Source: UBA4416 sp020846025 (lineage in GTDB: Bacteria > Bacteroidota > Bacteroidia > B-17B0 > Aurantibacillaceae). Taken from it: 44,941 nucleotides of DNA. Positions 34,072-43,370 of this stretch are shown piece after piece; positions within the stretch are counted from its first letter, which is position 1; each line of letters begins with the position of its first letter. A model generated the notes under the pieces. That model ran no database searches. It was not told the origin of the DNA and worked only from the letters and a program-made list of their open reading frames with translations. Where the stretch lies: assembly GCA_963169295.1 (NCBI GenBank), contig CAUJDD010000063.1, positions 1 through 44,941 of the forward strand, read 5' to 3'. The position numbers and the translations under genes were made by a program.

Positions 34072-35094
34072 TTATTTTATTAAGAAAGGGAATTTGTTAA
34101 TGTTTTCTAATGCGGTACCTGTTCCTCTAGCTACAGCACGCAATGGGTCTTCACAAACATGAACAGTTAGTTTTGTTTTTAAAGAGATACGTTTGTCTAA
34201 TCCACGAAGTAGCGAACCACCACCTGCCATGTAAATACCAGTGCGATAAATATCGGCTGCTAATTCTGGTGGAGTCATCTCTAAAGCGTTTAAGATAGCC
34301 TCTTCAATTTTAGAAATTGATTTATCTAAGCAATGTGCAATTTCTACATAGCTTACAAATACTTCTTTTGGAATACCACTCATTAAATCTCTACCTTGCA
34401 CTGCAAAGTCGGCAGGCGGGTTGTCAATTTCAGTCATGGCTGCTCCAACTTCTATTTTAACTTGTTCGGCACTTCGTTCACCAATTAGAATGTTATGTTG
34501 GCGACGCATGTATTCTTCAATACTTGAGTTAAATTCATCGCCTGCGATACGGGTAGATTTATCACATACAATTCCACCAAGTGCAATAACGGCAATTTCT
34601 GATGTGCCGCCGCCTATATCAATAATCATATTTCCCATTGGAGCTTCAACATCTATGCCCATCCCAATGGCGGCGGCCATTGGTTCATGAATCATATAAA
34701 CTTCTTTAGCACCTGCGTGTTCTGCACTATCTCTTACAGCACGTTTTTCTACCTCTGTTATACCGCTTGGAATACAAACTACCATACGTAATGATGGCTT
34801 GAAAAAACGATTACCTGTATTAATCATCTTTATCATGCCTTTAATCATTTCTTCAGCGGCTTGAAAATCGGCAATCACTCCATCACGCAACGGACGTATG
34901 GTTTTAATATTCTCATGCGTTTTACCATGCATCATTTGCGCTTGTTTACCCACGGCAATTACTTTTCCAGTTGTTCTATCTACGGCAACGATACTAGGTT
35001 GATCTACTACAACTTTACCATTGTGAATGATAATAGTGTTAGCAGTGCCTAGGTCAATTGCAATATCTTGTGTTAAAAAATCAAATGCTGCCAT
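34072..35094 (-). CDS. mreB: Cell-shape-determining actin homologue MreB
   Basis: The 340-residue protein forms membrane-bound filaments that guide peptidoglycan elongation. Actin-fold nucleotide motifs are present: phosphate 1 DLGTANT (16-22), phosphate 2 IDIGGGTSEIAV, and adenosine-site GGGSLLRGLD. A short N-terminal stretch (MAAFDFLTQDIAI) serves as the usual lead-in. Length is normal. No promoter is evident between it and purH (51-base gap), so it may be read from the purH promoter. Confidence 0.98.
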   Translation of the reverse strand: MAAFDFLTQDIAIDLGTANTIIIHNGKVVVDQPSIVAVDRTTGKVIAVGKQAQMMHGKTHENIKTIRPLRDGVIADFQAAEEMIKGMIKMINTGNRFFKPSLRMVVCIPSGITEVEKRAVRDSAEHAGAKEVYMIHEPMAAAIGMGIDVEAPMGNMIIDIGGGTSEIAVIALGGIVCDKSTRIAGDEFNSSIEEYMRRQHNILIGERSAEQVKIEVGAAMTEIDNPPADFAVQGRDLMSGIPKEVFVSYVEIAHCLDKSISKIEEAILNALEMTPPELAADIYRTGIYMAGGGSLLRGLDKRISLKTKLTVHVCEDPLRAVARGTGTALENINKFPFLIK

Positions 35095-35145
35095 ATTGTA
35101 ATTTCTATTTTTGTTATAATGGTTATTAAAATAATTTGCTTCGTG

Positions 35146-36675
35146 TTAATGTTTAAAGTGTCGTGTTCCTGTAAATACCATGCTCATGCCATTAGCATCG
35201 CAATATTCAATACTGTCTTTGTCTTTTATAGAGCCCCCTGGCTGAATTACCGTATCAATTCCTGCTTTGTGTGCAATTTCTACACAATCGGCAAAAGGGA
35301 AAAAGGCATCACTTGCCATTACTGCACCTTTTAAATCAAATCCAAAGCTTAATGCTTTGGTGATAGCTTGTTTAAGTGCATCTACACGCGAGGTTTGTCC
35401 TGTGCCACTTGCTAATAATTGGTTGTTTTTAGCTAATACAATGGTGTTGGATTTAGTGTGTTTTACTAATTTATTGGCAAATAATAAATCATTTATTTGA
35501 GAGGCTGTTGGTTTTTCTTTAGTAACGGGTGTTAAATTTGATTCTATTTCAACTACTAAATCTTTGTCTTGCTCAATAACTCCATTCAATAAAGTGCGAA
35601 TTTGTTTTTTAGGTAACTCCACTTGTTTTTGAACTAAGATAATTCTGTTAGGCTTGGATTTTAAAGTTTCTAAAGCTATAGAATCGTAACCTGGTGCAAT
35701 CACTACTTCGCAAAATAATTTATTAATTTCAGAGGCAGTTTCTGCATCAATATTTGTATTGGTAATTAAGATTCCTCCAAATGCCGAAACTGGGTCACCT
35801 GCCAATGCATCTTTCCATGCATCAATTAATTTCGGGCGACTTGCAACACCGCAAGCGTTATTGTGTTTTAAAATGGCAAATGTTGGTTCTGTTTTAAAGT
35901 CTGCTATTAAATTTACAGCTGCATCAACATCTAATAAATTATTATAGGATAATTCTTTTCCGTTTAATTTATCAAACATTGCCTCAAGGTTACCATAAAA
36001 AACACCTTGCTGATGAGGATTTTCGCCATAACGAAGCGTGTTAGCTTGTGCAATGCTATTTTTTAAAACTGGAATTTGTTCGGTTTGATTAAAATAATTA
36101 AAAATGGCTGTATCATAATGACTACTCATGGCAAATGCTTTTGCAGCAAAATGTTTACGGTCACTGATATCAGATGAACCATTTTTTTCATTTAGTAAAG
36201 TTTGTAAAGCACTATAATCGTTACGAGAGGAAACTATGATAACATCTTTAAAATTTTTGGCAGCCGCTCTAATTAACGAAATACCACCAATATCTATTTT
36301 TTCTATAATTTCTGATTCTGAAGCTCCACTTGCTAAAGTTTCTTCAAATGGGTATAAATCAACAATCACTAAATCAATATTTGGAATATCGTGTTTTTCC
36401 ATTTGAGCCACATCACTATCTAACTCTCGTCGGCCAAGAATACCTCCAAATATTTTTGGGTGTAATGTTTTTACTCTTCCGCCTAATATTTCTGGAAATG
36501 AAGTTAAACCTTCAACTGATTTTACCGCTACTCCAAGATTTTCAATAAAAGATTGAGTGCCTCCAGTACTATAAATGGTAACATCTAGTTCGTTTAATTT
36601 TTTAATAATGGGTTCTAAGTTATCTTTGTAATAAACAGAGATTAATGCACTATTGATTTTCCTTGACTGATTCAT
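35146..36675 (-). CDS. purH: Bifunctional AICAR transformylase/IMP cyclohydrolase
   Basis: This 509-residue enzyme does the last two steps of IMP synthesis. The N-terminal cyclohydrolase (MGS-like, about 5-125) has YSTGGTQSFI and LGGRVKTLHPKIFGGIL. The C-terminal transformylase has RYGENPHQ, LKHNNACGVA, PVSAFGG and the end segment IQPGGSIKDKDSI. Both halves look intact. Its start is preceded by an exact TAnnTTTG box. purH next to the mre operon is common in Bacteroidota. Confidence 0.98.
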   Translation of the reverse strand: MNQSRKINSALISVYYKDNLEPIIKKLNELDVTIYSTGGTQSFIENLGVAVKSVEGLTSFPEILGGRVKTLHPKIFGGILGRRELDSDVAQMEKHDIPNIDLVIVDLYPFEETLASGASESEIIEKIDIGGISLIRAAAKNFKDVIIVSSRNDYSALQTLLNEKNGSSDISDRKHFAAKAFAMSSHYDTAIFNYFNQTEQIPVLKNSIAQANTLRYGENPHQQGVFYGNLEAMFDKLNGKELSYNNLLDVDAAVNLIADFKTEPTFAILKHNNACGVASRPKLIDAWKDALAGDPVSAFGGILITNTNIDAETASEINKLFCEVVIAPGYDSIALETLKSKPNRIILVQKQVELPKKQIRTLLNGVIEQDKDLVVEIESNLTPVTKEKPTASQINDLLFANKLVKHTKSNTIVLAKNNQLLASGTGQTSRVDALKQAITKALSFGFDLKGAVMASDAFFPFADCVEIAHKAGIDTVIQPGGSIKDKDSIEYCDANGMSMVFTGTRHFKH

Positions 36676-36692
36676 AAATTCAACTTAAATTG

Positions 36693-36700
36693 CAAAGATA
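36693..36700 (-). promoter_or_regulatory. -7 element (TATCTTTG) of purH and the mre run
   Basis: The minus strand reads TATCTTTG, an exact TAnnTTTG, about 18 bases before the purH ATG at 36675. No clear TTTG lies 19-21 bases further upstream. It probably drives purH and possibly the mre genes. Confidence 0.55.
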
Positions 36701-36727
36701 AGGCTTGAATTAGGATATAACTTATTT

Positions 36728-36751
36728 GTTGAAAAGTGTTGATAATTCAAC
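36728..36751. promoter_or_regulatory. Inverted repeat in the purH/PAP2 divergent region
   Basis: GTTGA-TAAT-TCAAC (36738-36751) forms a 5-bp inverted repeat with a 4-base centre, and a further GTTGAA arm lies at 36728. It sits between the two divergent -7 elements. It could be an operator or chance in AT-rich DNA. Confidence 0.2.
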
Positions 36752-36816
36752 GCTTTACACTTAATAACAAGTTTTTAACAAAGTGAATTTTCAATCAATT
36801 TTTATGCTTGATTACA

Positions 36817-36824
36817 TACTTTTG
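36817..36824 (+). promoter_or_regulatory. -7 element (TACTTTTG) of the PAP2 operon
   Basis: TACTTTTG is an exact TAnnTTTG, 15 bases before the ATG at 36839. No TTTG is visible at the -33 position. Confidence 0.45.
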
Positions 36825-36838
36825 GTTAATTTTAGAAG

Positions 36839-37423
36839 ATGTTTGAAACTTTAAAAGATTTTGATACAACATTATTTTTATCCTTAAATAATCATTATAC
36901 ACCTTGGTTAGATGTAGTGATGTTTAATGTTTCAAAAGTATGGGTGTTTTTTCCATTATTTTTTTATTGGATTTTTCTAATTTTTAAAAAATATGGCGTA
37001 AAGAAATTATTGATATTATTAGTTTGTATTGGTGTTTTAGTTGCATTTACCGATCAAACAACTAATAGAGTAAAACATGCAGTTAAGCGTTATCGTCCAA
37101 CTCATAACATAGAAATTGGCTCGCAAGTACATACGGTTAATAATTATAGAGGTGGGCAGTATGGTTTTTTTTCGGGACATTCAAGTAATACTTTTGGTAT
37201 TGCCATGTTTTTATTTTTAGTATTTGGTAAACGCTCCATAACATTTAGAAGTCAATTTTTTATTTGGGCTGCTACTGTAGCTTATTCGCGGATTTACTTA
37301 GGCGTACACTATCCATCTGATATTTTTACGGGATTTTTGTTAGGACTGCTATTTGGTTTTTTAATCTATAAACTGGCTAACTACATTTTTAAAACTAAAC
37401 TACATGAGGATTTGGCTTTGTAG
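36839..37423 (+). CDS. PAP2-family membrane phosphatase
   Basis: This 194-residue polytopic protein (about five to six helices) belongs to the PAP2/undecaprenyl-pyrophosphate phosphatase-type superfamily. All three phosphatase motifs are intact: KHAVKRYRP (a K-x6-RP motif, about 78-86), FFSGHSSN (about 112-119) and SRIYLGVHYPSD (about 149-160). Such enzymes hydrolyse lipid phosphates (phosphatidic acid, undecaprenyl pyrophosphate, lipid A phosphates); which one is not clear. The next gene overlaps it by 20 bases, so it is in an operon with a secreted propeller-like protein and a large membrane protein. Confidence 0.9.
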   Translation: MFETLKDFDTTLFLSLNNHYTPWLDVVMFNVSKVWVFFPLFFYWIFLIFKKYGVKKLLILLVCIGVLVAFTDQTTNRVKHAVKRYRPTHNIEIGSQVHTVNNYRGGQYGFFSGHSSNTFGIAMFLFLVFGKRSITFRSQFFIWAATVAYSRIYLGVHYPSDIFTGFLLGLLFGFLIYKLANYIFKTKLHEDLAL

Positions 37424-38258
37424 TATATTTATTACTTCAATGGCGATTGCCCAAGTACCCGATACAGAAATATTTTTGTTTAGGGTTGAAAAAAAAGATA
37501 CGGTGTATGTTTTGAAAAATCCTTTAAACATAAGCCATAGAAAAGGTTATGATAATCAGCCTATATTTAATAGTGATGATAAATCTATTTTATATGTAAG
37601 CATTGATTCTTCAAACCAAGCCGATGTGATACAATATCAAATTGCAAAGAAACAAACCAAATTTCTCACAAAAACGGAAGTATCTGAATATTCTCCTACA
37701 ATTATCCCTGATGGAACCGCTTTTACTTGTGTAGTGGTTGAAAAAGATTCTACACAACGTATATGGAAATATGGATTAGATGGTACCTTTCAATCCGTAT
37801 TAGACGAAGCTACTGATTCGGTTGGCTATTATACCTGGCTAAATCCAGATTCGTTATTGTATTACAAACTAACTAACCCACATAGTTTAAGAGTTTTAGA
37901 TATAAAGAATCAAACTGATAAATGGTTATGTAATAATCCAACAAGAGCATTTAAAAAAATAAATTATTCATTATTTATGTATGCAATAAAAGATTCAACA
38001 AGTACTGAGTTCAGAATCTATAACCCTATATTAAGAGAAAGTAAATTATATTGTGTAGCAAATGCAGTTTACGAGGATTTTGTGTGGCATCCAAAATTTG
38101 GTTTAGTAATTTCAGATGTATCAAATTTGAAACACTATAATGAAAAAACACAAACCTGGGAAGTTTTATTTTCGTTTTCCGAATTTGGAATTAAAAAGAT
38201 TACAAGGTTTAATTTTGACTCTAAAACCAAACAATTAGTAGTGGTTAGTCATCTGTAA
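37404..38258 (+). CDS. Secreted TolB/PD40-like beta-propeller protein
   Basis: This 284-residue protein has a short signal peptide (1-17, MRIWLCSIFITSMAIAQ). The mature part has repeated blades with the pattern of PD40/TolB-type propellers: NQPIFNSDDKSILYVSID, SPTIIPDGTAFTCVVVE, then TWLNPDSLLYYKL and YEDFVWHPKFGLVISD. No catalytic motif is visible. The start lies 20 bases inside the PAP2 gene in another frame, and the next gene begins 19 bases after its stop, so translation is coupled. It is probably a periplasmic partner of the adjacent membrane proteins; function unknown. Confidence 0.7.
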   Translation: MRIWLCSIFITSMAIAQVPDTEIFLFRVEKKDTVYVLKNPLNISHRKGYDNQPIFNSDDKSILYVSIDSSNQADVIQYQIAKKQTKFLTKTEVSEYSPTIIPDGTAFTCVVVEKDSTQRIWKYGLDGTFQSVLDEATDSVGYYTWLNPDSLLYYKLTNPHSLRVLDIKNQTDKWLCNNPTRAFKKINYSLFMYAIKDSTSTEFRIYNPILRESKLYCVANAVYEDFVWHPKFGLVISDVSNLKHYNEKTQTWEVLFSFSEFGIKKITRFNFDSKTKQLVVVSHL

Positions 38259-38277
38259 ATCTAAAAGAAAATAAAAA

Positions 38278-39804
38278 TTGATTGTAGCAAGTATATATTT
38301 TGCCTTAATGTGCTGGTTTATATACCAACATTCATTTTTTAAAGATGAGGTACTTACACGTCGCTTTTTGTTTTTTATTATTATTTGTAAAACGCTTGCT
38401 TGCTTTGTTTACTATTGGATTTATTTCTGTTACTACCCAAAGGGGTTTAATGGGGATAGCGTTTCCACATTAAAAGATGCTGAAGTAATGTATGGAGCTT
38501 TACAAAATCATCCTACTGATTTTTTAAAGATGCTTTTCGGATTACATTCCGAATCAGATTTAGATCCATTATATGAACCATACTTTAAACATATTGATAA
38601 ATGGGGTAGAGCAGATGTTAGTTCTAATTTTTTCTTAAATGATAATCGTACACCTATAAGAATAAATGCAGTTATTAGATGCTTTTCTTTTGGATATTAT
38701 AGTGTACATGCATTGTTTATGTTGTTTGTTTCATTTATCGGACAATTAGCTTTCTATAAAGCATTTAAGATGTATTTTAAACATAAAGAGATTTATTTTG
38801 CACTTATAATTTTTATTACGCCTTCTATTTTATTTTGGACATCGGGAGTCTTAAAAGAACCTTTAGCATTTGCACTTATGGGTGTGTTTACGTATTGTTT
38901 TATGAAACTCTTTCGCGATTTTCAATTTAAGTTATCGTATGTTATAGGTGTATTATTAACAACATTATTATTTTTAATACTAAAACCTTATATACTCTTA
39001 TTGATATTACTACCATTCATTTTATTTGTCTCACTTTCTTATTTCAAGACTAAATCGGGATTACGTATTTTTATTATATACATAGCAGCGTATGTTGTTG
39101 TAGGTAGTTCTTTATTTTTTGTTTTAAAATTTGTGTTTCATAAAGATGTGATTGAAACCATTGTGGTACGTCAAAATGATTTTATTAATTTGAGTAGAGG
39201 AGGTACATTTTTGTTGAATGACCAAAAATATGTTCGTTTTGAGTATGGTGATACTAGTCAATATTATATGTCTGATACGATACAAAAAATGTATAAGATA
39301 AAACAACATGCTCAATATATGTATTGGAACCCTCATGCTTTAAATGATACTATTTTTGAGAAGGATAATATCGACACATCATCATTTCAATTTATTAGTT
39401 CCTGTGCGCCTTCTGGCTCTGCTATATTTGTACCGCGTATAACTTATTCTTTTTATTCATTTGTAAGATTAATACCTATTGCTTTTACCAATGTACTTCT
39501 AAGACCGTTCTTTATTGATGCTCATTCTATTTTAGAACTCTTGGCTTCTATAGAAAATTTCATGTTTGTACTCATTTTTTTACTTGCTATCTATTTTCGT
39601 CAAAATACTAATGTAGATACTAATTTGGTATGGATGTGTTTATTTATCGTGTTGAGTTCCTTTATATTAGTAGGTTTAACAACTACCGTATTAGGAGCCA
39701 TTGTGCGATATAAAATTCCTTTTATTCCTTTTTTATTAATGATTCCCTTGTTGTATTTGGATATTAATGTTATTAAGTCAAGTATTAAGAAATATAAAAG
39801 GTAA
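38278..39804 (+). CDS. Polytopic inner-membrane protein, GT-C-like (uncharacterised)
   Basis: The frame opens at TTG 38278 (508 residues); an ATG at 38308 would give 498 residues but cuts the first helix, so the start is uncertain. About ten to twelve hydrophobic helices are present. A large extracytoplasmic loop after helix two carries FNGDSVSTLKDAEVMYGAL and a later motif TPSILFWTSGVLKEPLAFA. An acidic residue in the first loop and the FW-SG-LKEP motif recall GT-C-type glycosyltransferases or polymer-assembly membrane proteins, but I cannot assign a family firmly. It shares an operon with a PAP2 phosphatase and a secreted propeller, which suggests envelope glycan work. Confidence 0.65.
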   Translation: MIVASIYFALMCWFIYQHSFFKDEVLTRRFLFFIIICKTLACFVYYWIYFCYYPKGFNGDSVSTLKDAEVMYGALQNHPTDFLKMLFGLHSESDLDPLYEPYFKHIDKWGRADVSSNFFLNDNRTPIRINAVIRCFSFGYYSVHALFMLFVSFIGQLAFYKAFKMYFKHKEIYFALIIFITPSILFWTSGVLKEPLAFALMGVFTYCFMKLFRDFQFKLSYVIGVLLTTLLFLILKPYILLLILLPFILFVSLSYFKTKSGLRIFIIYIAAYVVVGSSLFFVLKFVFHKDVIETIVVRQNDFINLSRGGTFLLNDQKYVRFEYGDTSQYYMSDTIQKMYKIKQHAQYMYWNPHALNDTIFEKDNIDTSSFQFISSCAPSGSAIFVPRITYSFYSFVRLIPIAFTNVLLRPFFIDAHSILELLASIENFMFVLIFLLAIYFRQNTNVDTNLVWMCLFIVLSSFILVGLTTTVLGAIVRYKIPFIPFLLMIPLLYLDINVIKSSIKKYKR

Positions 39805-39961
39805 TTGTAATTTCACAACTGCTAGAATTAACTTCTTAAATTTGGTACTGTTTTGGAATTAATCATACAATGCATTATTCTTTTAATGTTAAGTATTGGT
39901 AAGCCTTATGCTATTGGATTTTCATTTTCTCAATTTATTGGGGGATTAAAAAATGTAAATA

Positions 39962-39994
39962 AAAAAACGGGAATTAATTTAATTCCCGTTTTTT
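39962..39994. terminator. Bidirectional terminator between convergent genes
   Basis: A long near-perfect palindrome (AAAAAACGGGAATTAA, one T, then the reverse complement) can form a 14- to 16-bp stem with T-runs on both strands. It lies between the plus-strand membrane-protein gene (ends 39804) and the minus-strand acyl-CoA dehydrogenase gene (ends 40014). Confidence 0.85.
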
Positions 39995-40013
39995 AAGAAA
40001 TCAGATAGGGAGA

Positions 40014-41189
40014 TTATTCTTTTAATAATTCACGGCTAATCACTAATTTTTGTATTTCGCTAGTTCCTTCACCAATTGTACATAATTTACTATCTCTGTA
40101 GTATTTTTCGGCTGGAAAATCTTTAGTAAAACCATAGCCACCAAAAATTTGAACAGCTTCAGTACTATTTTTTACAGCAACTTCTGAGGCATAATATTTA
40201 GCAAAAGCACCTTCTTTTGTCATTTTTTGATGACGGTTTTTTAAATCAGCGGCTTTAAATGTTAGTAGTTCTGCTGCCTCACATTCTGTAGCCATATCTG
40301 CTAACTTAAAGCCAATAGCTTGGAAAGCTGAGATTGGCTTACCAAACTGTTCACGTTCTTTAGAGTATTTTAAAGCACACTCATAAGCGCCACGAGCAAT
40401 ACCACAGCTTAATGCAGCAATAGAAATACGTCCACCATCTAATACTTTCATGGCTTGAATAAATCCATCACCTTCTTGCCCCATCATTTGGTCTTTATGA
40501 ACACGGCAATTATCAAAAATTAGTTCAGCAGTTTCACTTGCGCGCATTCCAAGTTTGTTTTCTTTTTTTCCAGATTTAAAACCAGGTGTGCCTTTTTCAA
40601 TAATAAAAGCACTCATACCATGGCTATCGCCTTTTGCACCTGTGCGAGCAATAACTACAGCAACATTTCCAGTAATGGCATGTGTAATAAAGTTTTTGCT
40701 TCCGTTTAATACATAATAATCGCCATCTTTAACAGCGGTAGTAGCCATTCCTCCAGCATCAGAGCCTGTGCCAGTTTCAGTTAAGCCCCAAGCACCAATC
40801 CACTCGGCGGTAGCTAATTTTGGTAAGTATTTAGCTTTTTGTGCTTCATTGCCAAATTGTAAAATATGACCAGTACATAAAGAGTTGTGTGCCGCCATTG
40901 ATAAACCGATGGAACCACAAATTTTTCCTAATTCAATAATGGCTGTAACGTATTCGGTATAGCTTAAGCCAGAGCCTCCATATTGTTCTGGTACCAATAC
41001 ACCCATTAAGCCTAATTCACCTAATCTTTTAAATACATCAATTGGGAACTCTTGTGATTCGTCCCATTCCATTAATTTAGGATAAATATGTTCTTTACCA
41101 AATTTGCGAATCATATCGGCAATTGCAATTTGATTTTCATTGAGTTGAAAACTCATTCCTACGTTTGGTTCTAATACTGCGCTAGACAT
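40014..41189 (-). CDS. Acyl-CoA dehydrogenase (short-chain type)
   Basis: This 391-residue FAD enzyme oxidises acyl-CoA to enoyl-CoA in fatty-acid or branched-chain catabolism. Domain order is normal: N-terminal helices, a beta domain with WGLTETGTGSDAGGM (FAD/substrate site), and C-terminal helices. The catalytic base is Glu374 in IGEGTSEIQ, the position used by short/medium-chain enzymes. The start overlaps apt by 19 bases, so the two are coupled; purine salvage with fat oxidation has no clear link. Chain length preference cannot be read from sequence. Confidence 0.95.
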   Translation of the reverse strand: MSSAVLEPNVGMSFQLNENQIAIADMIRKFGKEHIYPKLMEWDESQEFPIDVFKRLGELGLMGVLVPEQYGGSGLSYTEYVTAIIELGKICGSIGLSMAAHNSLCTGHILQFGNEAQKAKYLPKLATAEWIGAWGLTETGTGSDAGGMATTAVKDGDYYVLNGSKNFITHAITGNVAVVIARTGAKGDSHGMSAFIIEKGTPGFKSGKKENKLGMRASETAELIFDNCRVHKDQMMGQEGDGFIQAMKVLDGGRISIAALSCGIARGAYECALKYSKEREQFGKPISAFQAIGFKLADMATECEAAELLTFKAADLKNRHQKMTKEGAFAKYYASEVAVKNSTEAVQIFGGYGFTKDFPAEKYYRDSKLCTIGEGTSEIQKLVISRELLKE

Positions 41190-41698
41190 GTTATATTATT
41201 TGTGTGTTTATTTAATTTTTGAATTCCATTTAAAAAAGTTAATCCTACTACAAAACTAAAACCGCATACATTTGCGCCTTGTTGTTTTACTAATTCGGCG
41301 GCGGCTTCAGCAGTTCCTCCAGTAGCCAATAAATCATCGTGTATCATCACGTTCCAGCCTTTTTGTAAACTGTCAATGTGCATTTCTATGGTTGCTGTTC
41401 CGTATTCAAGTTCGTACTCGTGCTTTATGGTTTTGAATGGCAGTTTTCCTGCTTTTCTAACTAACACAAACGGAATGTTAAGTTTGTTTGCTAATAACAT
41501 TCCAAATAAAAATCCTCTACTTTCAATTCCAACAATGGCATCGGGTTTTGTTTTAAAATTAGAAATAAAGCCATCTACTATTTTATTACATAATGTTTGA
41601 TTATGAAAGATAGGGGTAATATCACGAAACATAATGCCTGGTTTCGGGAAATCGGGCACATCTCTTATGGCGGCTTTTATTTCAGTCTCTAACGACAT
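41171..41698 (-). CDS. apt: Adenine phosphoribosyltransferase
   Basis: This 175-residue enzyme converts adenine plus PRPP to AMP. The N-terminus IRDVPDFPKPGIMFRDITP (11-29) is diagnostic for APRT. The PRPP loop is at about 116-130 (NVMIHDDLLATGGTA), and GIESRGFLFG (57-66) completes the active site. Length is normal. An exact TAnnTTTG lies 16 bases upstream of the ATG. It overlaps the acyl-CoA dehydrogenase start by 19 bases. Confidence 0.97.
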   Translation of the reverse strand: MSLETEIKAAIRDVPDFPKPGIMFRDITPIFHNQTLCNKIVDGFISNFKTKPDAIVGIESRGFLFGMLLANKLNIPFVLVRKAGKLPFKTIKHEYELEYGTATIEMHIDSLQKGWNVMIHDDLLATGGTAEAAAELVKQQGANVCGFSFVVGLTFLNGIQKLNKHTNNITCLAQY

Positions 41699-41713
41699 TG
41701 TTTCTTAACCTTA

Positions 41714-41721
41714 CAAACTTA
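41714..41721 (-). promoter_or_regulatory. -7 element (TAAGTTTG) of apt
   Basis: The minus strand reads TAAGTTTG, an exact TAnnTTTG, about 16 bases before the apt ATG at 41698. No TTTG is visible at the -33 position. Confidence 0.45.
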
Positions 41722-41768
41722 ACTAAATTTTATAAATTTCATAGATATTAGAAAAATTTAACAGCTCA

Positions 41769-43175
41769 TTAGCCTAGTAAGGTTTCTTGAGCGGCTTTTA
41801 ATAATTTTCGAGTGTTTTCAAGGGTGTTACTTTCACCATATAAGCGTAATACAGGCTCAGTTCCACTTGCTCTAATCATAAGCCATTGTTCGTTTTCAAA
41901 ATGGTATTTCCAGCCATCAATAGTTTCTAATCTTTCTACTTTGTATGAGCCAAAGGCATTGTACTTATTCGCTTTACAATTTGCAATGATATTTTGTTTT
42001 ACATCTTCAGTTAGGTGTAAATCATTACGTTCATATACAAATGGTCCAGTTAATTTATATAAATCCTCAATTAATTGTTCGAGTGTTTTTCCAGATTTAG
42101 CCATATATTCCCAAATTGTTAATCCCATCCAAATTCCATCTCTTTCAGGTATATGACCTTTAATAGCAATACCGCCACTTTCTTCACCACCCATAATTAC
42201 ATCTTCGGTTATCATATAACCTGCAATGTGTTTAAAGCCAATTTGTGTAATTAAAATAGGTAAATTATAATGTGTGGCTAGTTTATGAATACGCGGTGTT
42301 ACTGAAAAGGCAGCTACTATTTTTCCGCCATATTTTTTTTCTTCAACTAAGTATTTTACTAATAATAAAATAATGTGGTGTGAATCCACAAAATTCCCTT
42401 TGCTATCATATAAACCTATACGATCGGCATCGCCATCGGTACATAAACCACAATTTATCTTTCCATCTTTTTTAATTAACTCACTAAACTCTAATAAATT
42501 TTTATGAATAGGTTCTGGAGCTTGTCCATGAAACCCAGGATTATCGTCATCATGTAAATGTATAATTTCAGGAAACAATCGTTTCATAATGCGTTTACCT
42601 GCACCAAACATACTATCGTAAGCTAATTTTAGCCCTGATTTTTTAATTGCTTGAATGTCAAAATTAGCTTCTACGTGTTTTAAATATAAGTCTTCTAAAT
42701 TAACATATTCTAATAACCCATTTTTCTCGGCTTCTTTTAAATCAACTGAATTATAAGCAGGATTAGCAGTATTAGGAATAATATCTTCAATTTCTTGAAT
42801 TTTTTCGGGAACTAATGGCCCGCCATAATGCCCTTTTAGTTTGTAACCATTGTATGATGGCGGATTATGACTAGCTGTAATAATGATACCTAGAGAAGTA
42901 TTTAATTTTAATGCCCCTAATGATATCATCGGTGTAGATACATAATCCTTGGCTAAATACACTTTTACACCACAAGCAATAAACATTTTAGCAGTAGTTT
43001 CAGCAAATAGTTCACCTGCAAATCTGCAATCGTGTCCAACTACAGCGCTTGGCTTTTCGAAATTCTTTTTAATCCATGTAGCCGTTGCTTCAGTAACTCT
43101 TGCTACATTTTCAACTGTAAAATCTTGAGCAATAATTGCTCTCCAGCCGTCTGTTCCAAATTTAATTTTTGTCAT
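41769..43175 (-). CDS. Phosphohexomutase (phosphoglucomutase/phosphomannomutase family)
   Basis: This 468-residue enzyme moves phosphate between positions 1 and 6 of hexoses. Family features are present: start FGTDGWRA, the phosphoserine Ser102 in TASHNPPSYNG, the Mg site DGDADR (247-252), the sugar-binding GGEESGG and the phosphate-binding RASGTEPVLRLYGE near the C-terminus. Length fits the alpha-D-phosphohexomutase superfamily. The subtype (glucose, mannose or glucosamine) is not resolved from sequence. Its stop lies 70 bases before apt in the direction of transcription. Confidence 0.93.
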   Translation of the reverse strand: MTKIKFGTDGWRAIIAQDFTVENVARVTEATATWIKKNFEKPSAVVGHDCRFAGELFAETTAKMFIACGVKVYLAKDYVSTPMISLGALKLNTSLGIIITASHNPPSYNGYKLKGHYGGPLVPEKIQEIEDIIPNTANPAYNSVDLKEAEKNGLLEYVNLEDLYLKHVEANFDIQAIKKSGLKLAYDSMFGAGKRIMKRLFPEIIHLHDDDNPGFHGQAPEPIHKNLLEFSELIKKDGKINCGLCTDGDADRIGLYDSKGNFVDSHHIILLLVKYLVEEKKYGGKIVAAFSVTPRIHKLATHYNLPILITQIGFKHIAGYMITEDVIMGGEESGGIAIKGHIPERDGIWMGLTIWEYMAKSGKTLEQLIEDLYKLTGPFVYERNDLHLTEDVKQNIIANCKANKYNAFGSYKVERLETIDGWKYHFENEQWLMIRASGTEPVLRLYGESNTLENTRKLLKAAQETLLG

Positions 43176-43370
43176 ATCTTTTTTGTATTAACTATCTTTT
43201 TTAGACTTACAACAAATAGTTTCAACTATTTTACCATTTTGTAAGAATTAAGGTTTTAAATTTATAAAAAAGTAGTGAGTTTGCAACTAAAAATAAACTA
43301 AATATTTTGTAAATAGATCCTTTATAATCAGCTTATTTTAGTTAATTTGCAGAGATAAAATAATTAAGTT

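Noticed and set aside
39853..39996. Small plus-strand open frame of about 47 codons from TTG with a hydrophobic stretch
   Set aside because: It ends inside the terminator palindrome, has no promoter or start context, and its only ATG leaves 36 codons.
43214..43231. 7-bp AT-rich inverted repeat upstream of the phosphohexomutase gene
   Set aside because: Too short and AT-only-like to distinguish from chance; no T-tract or box spacing supports a role.
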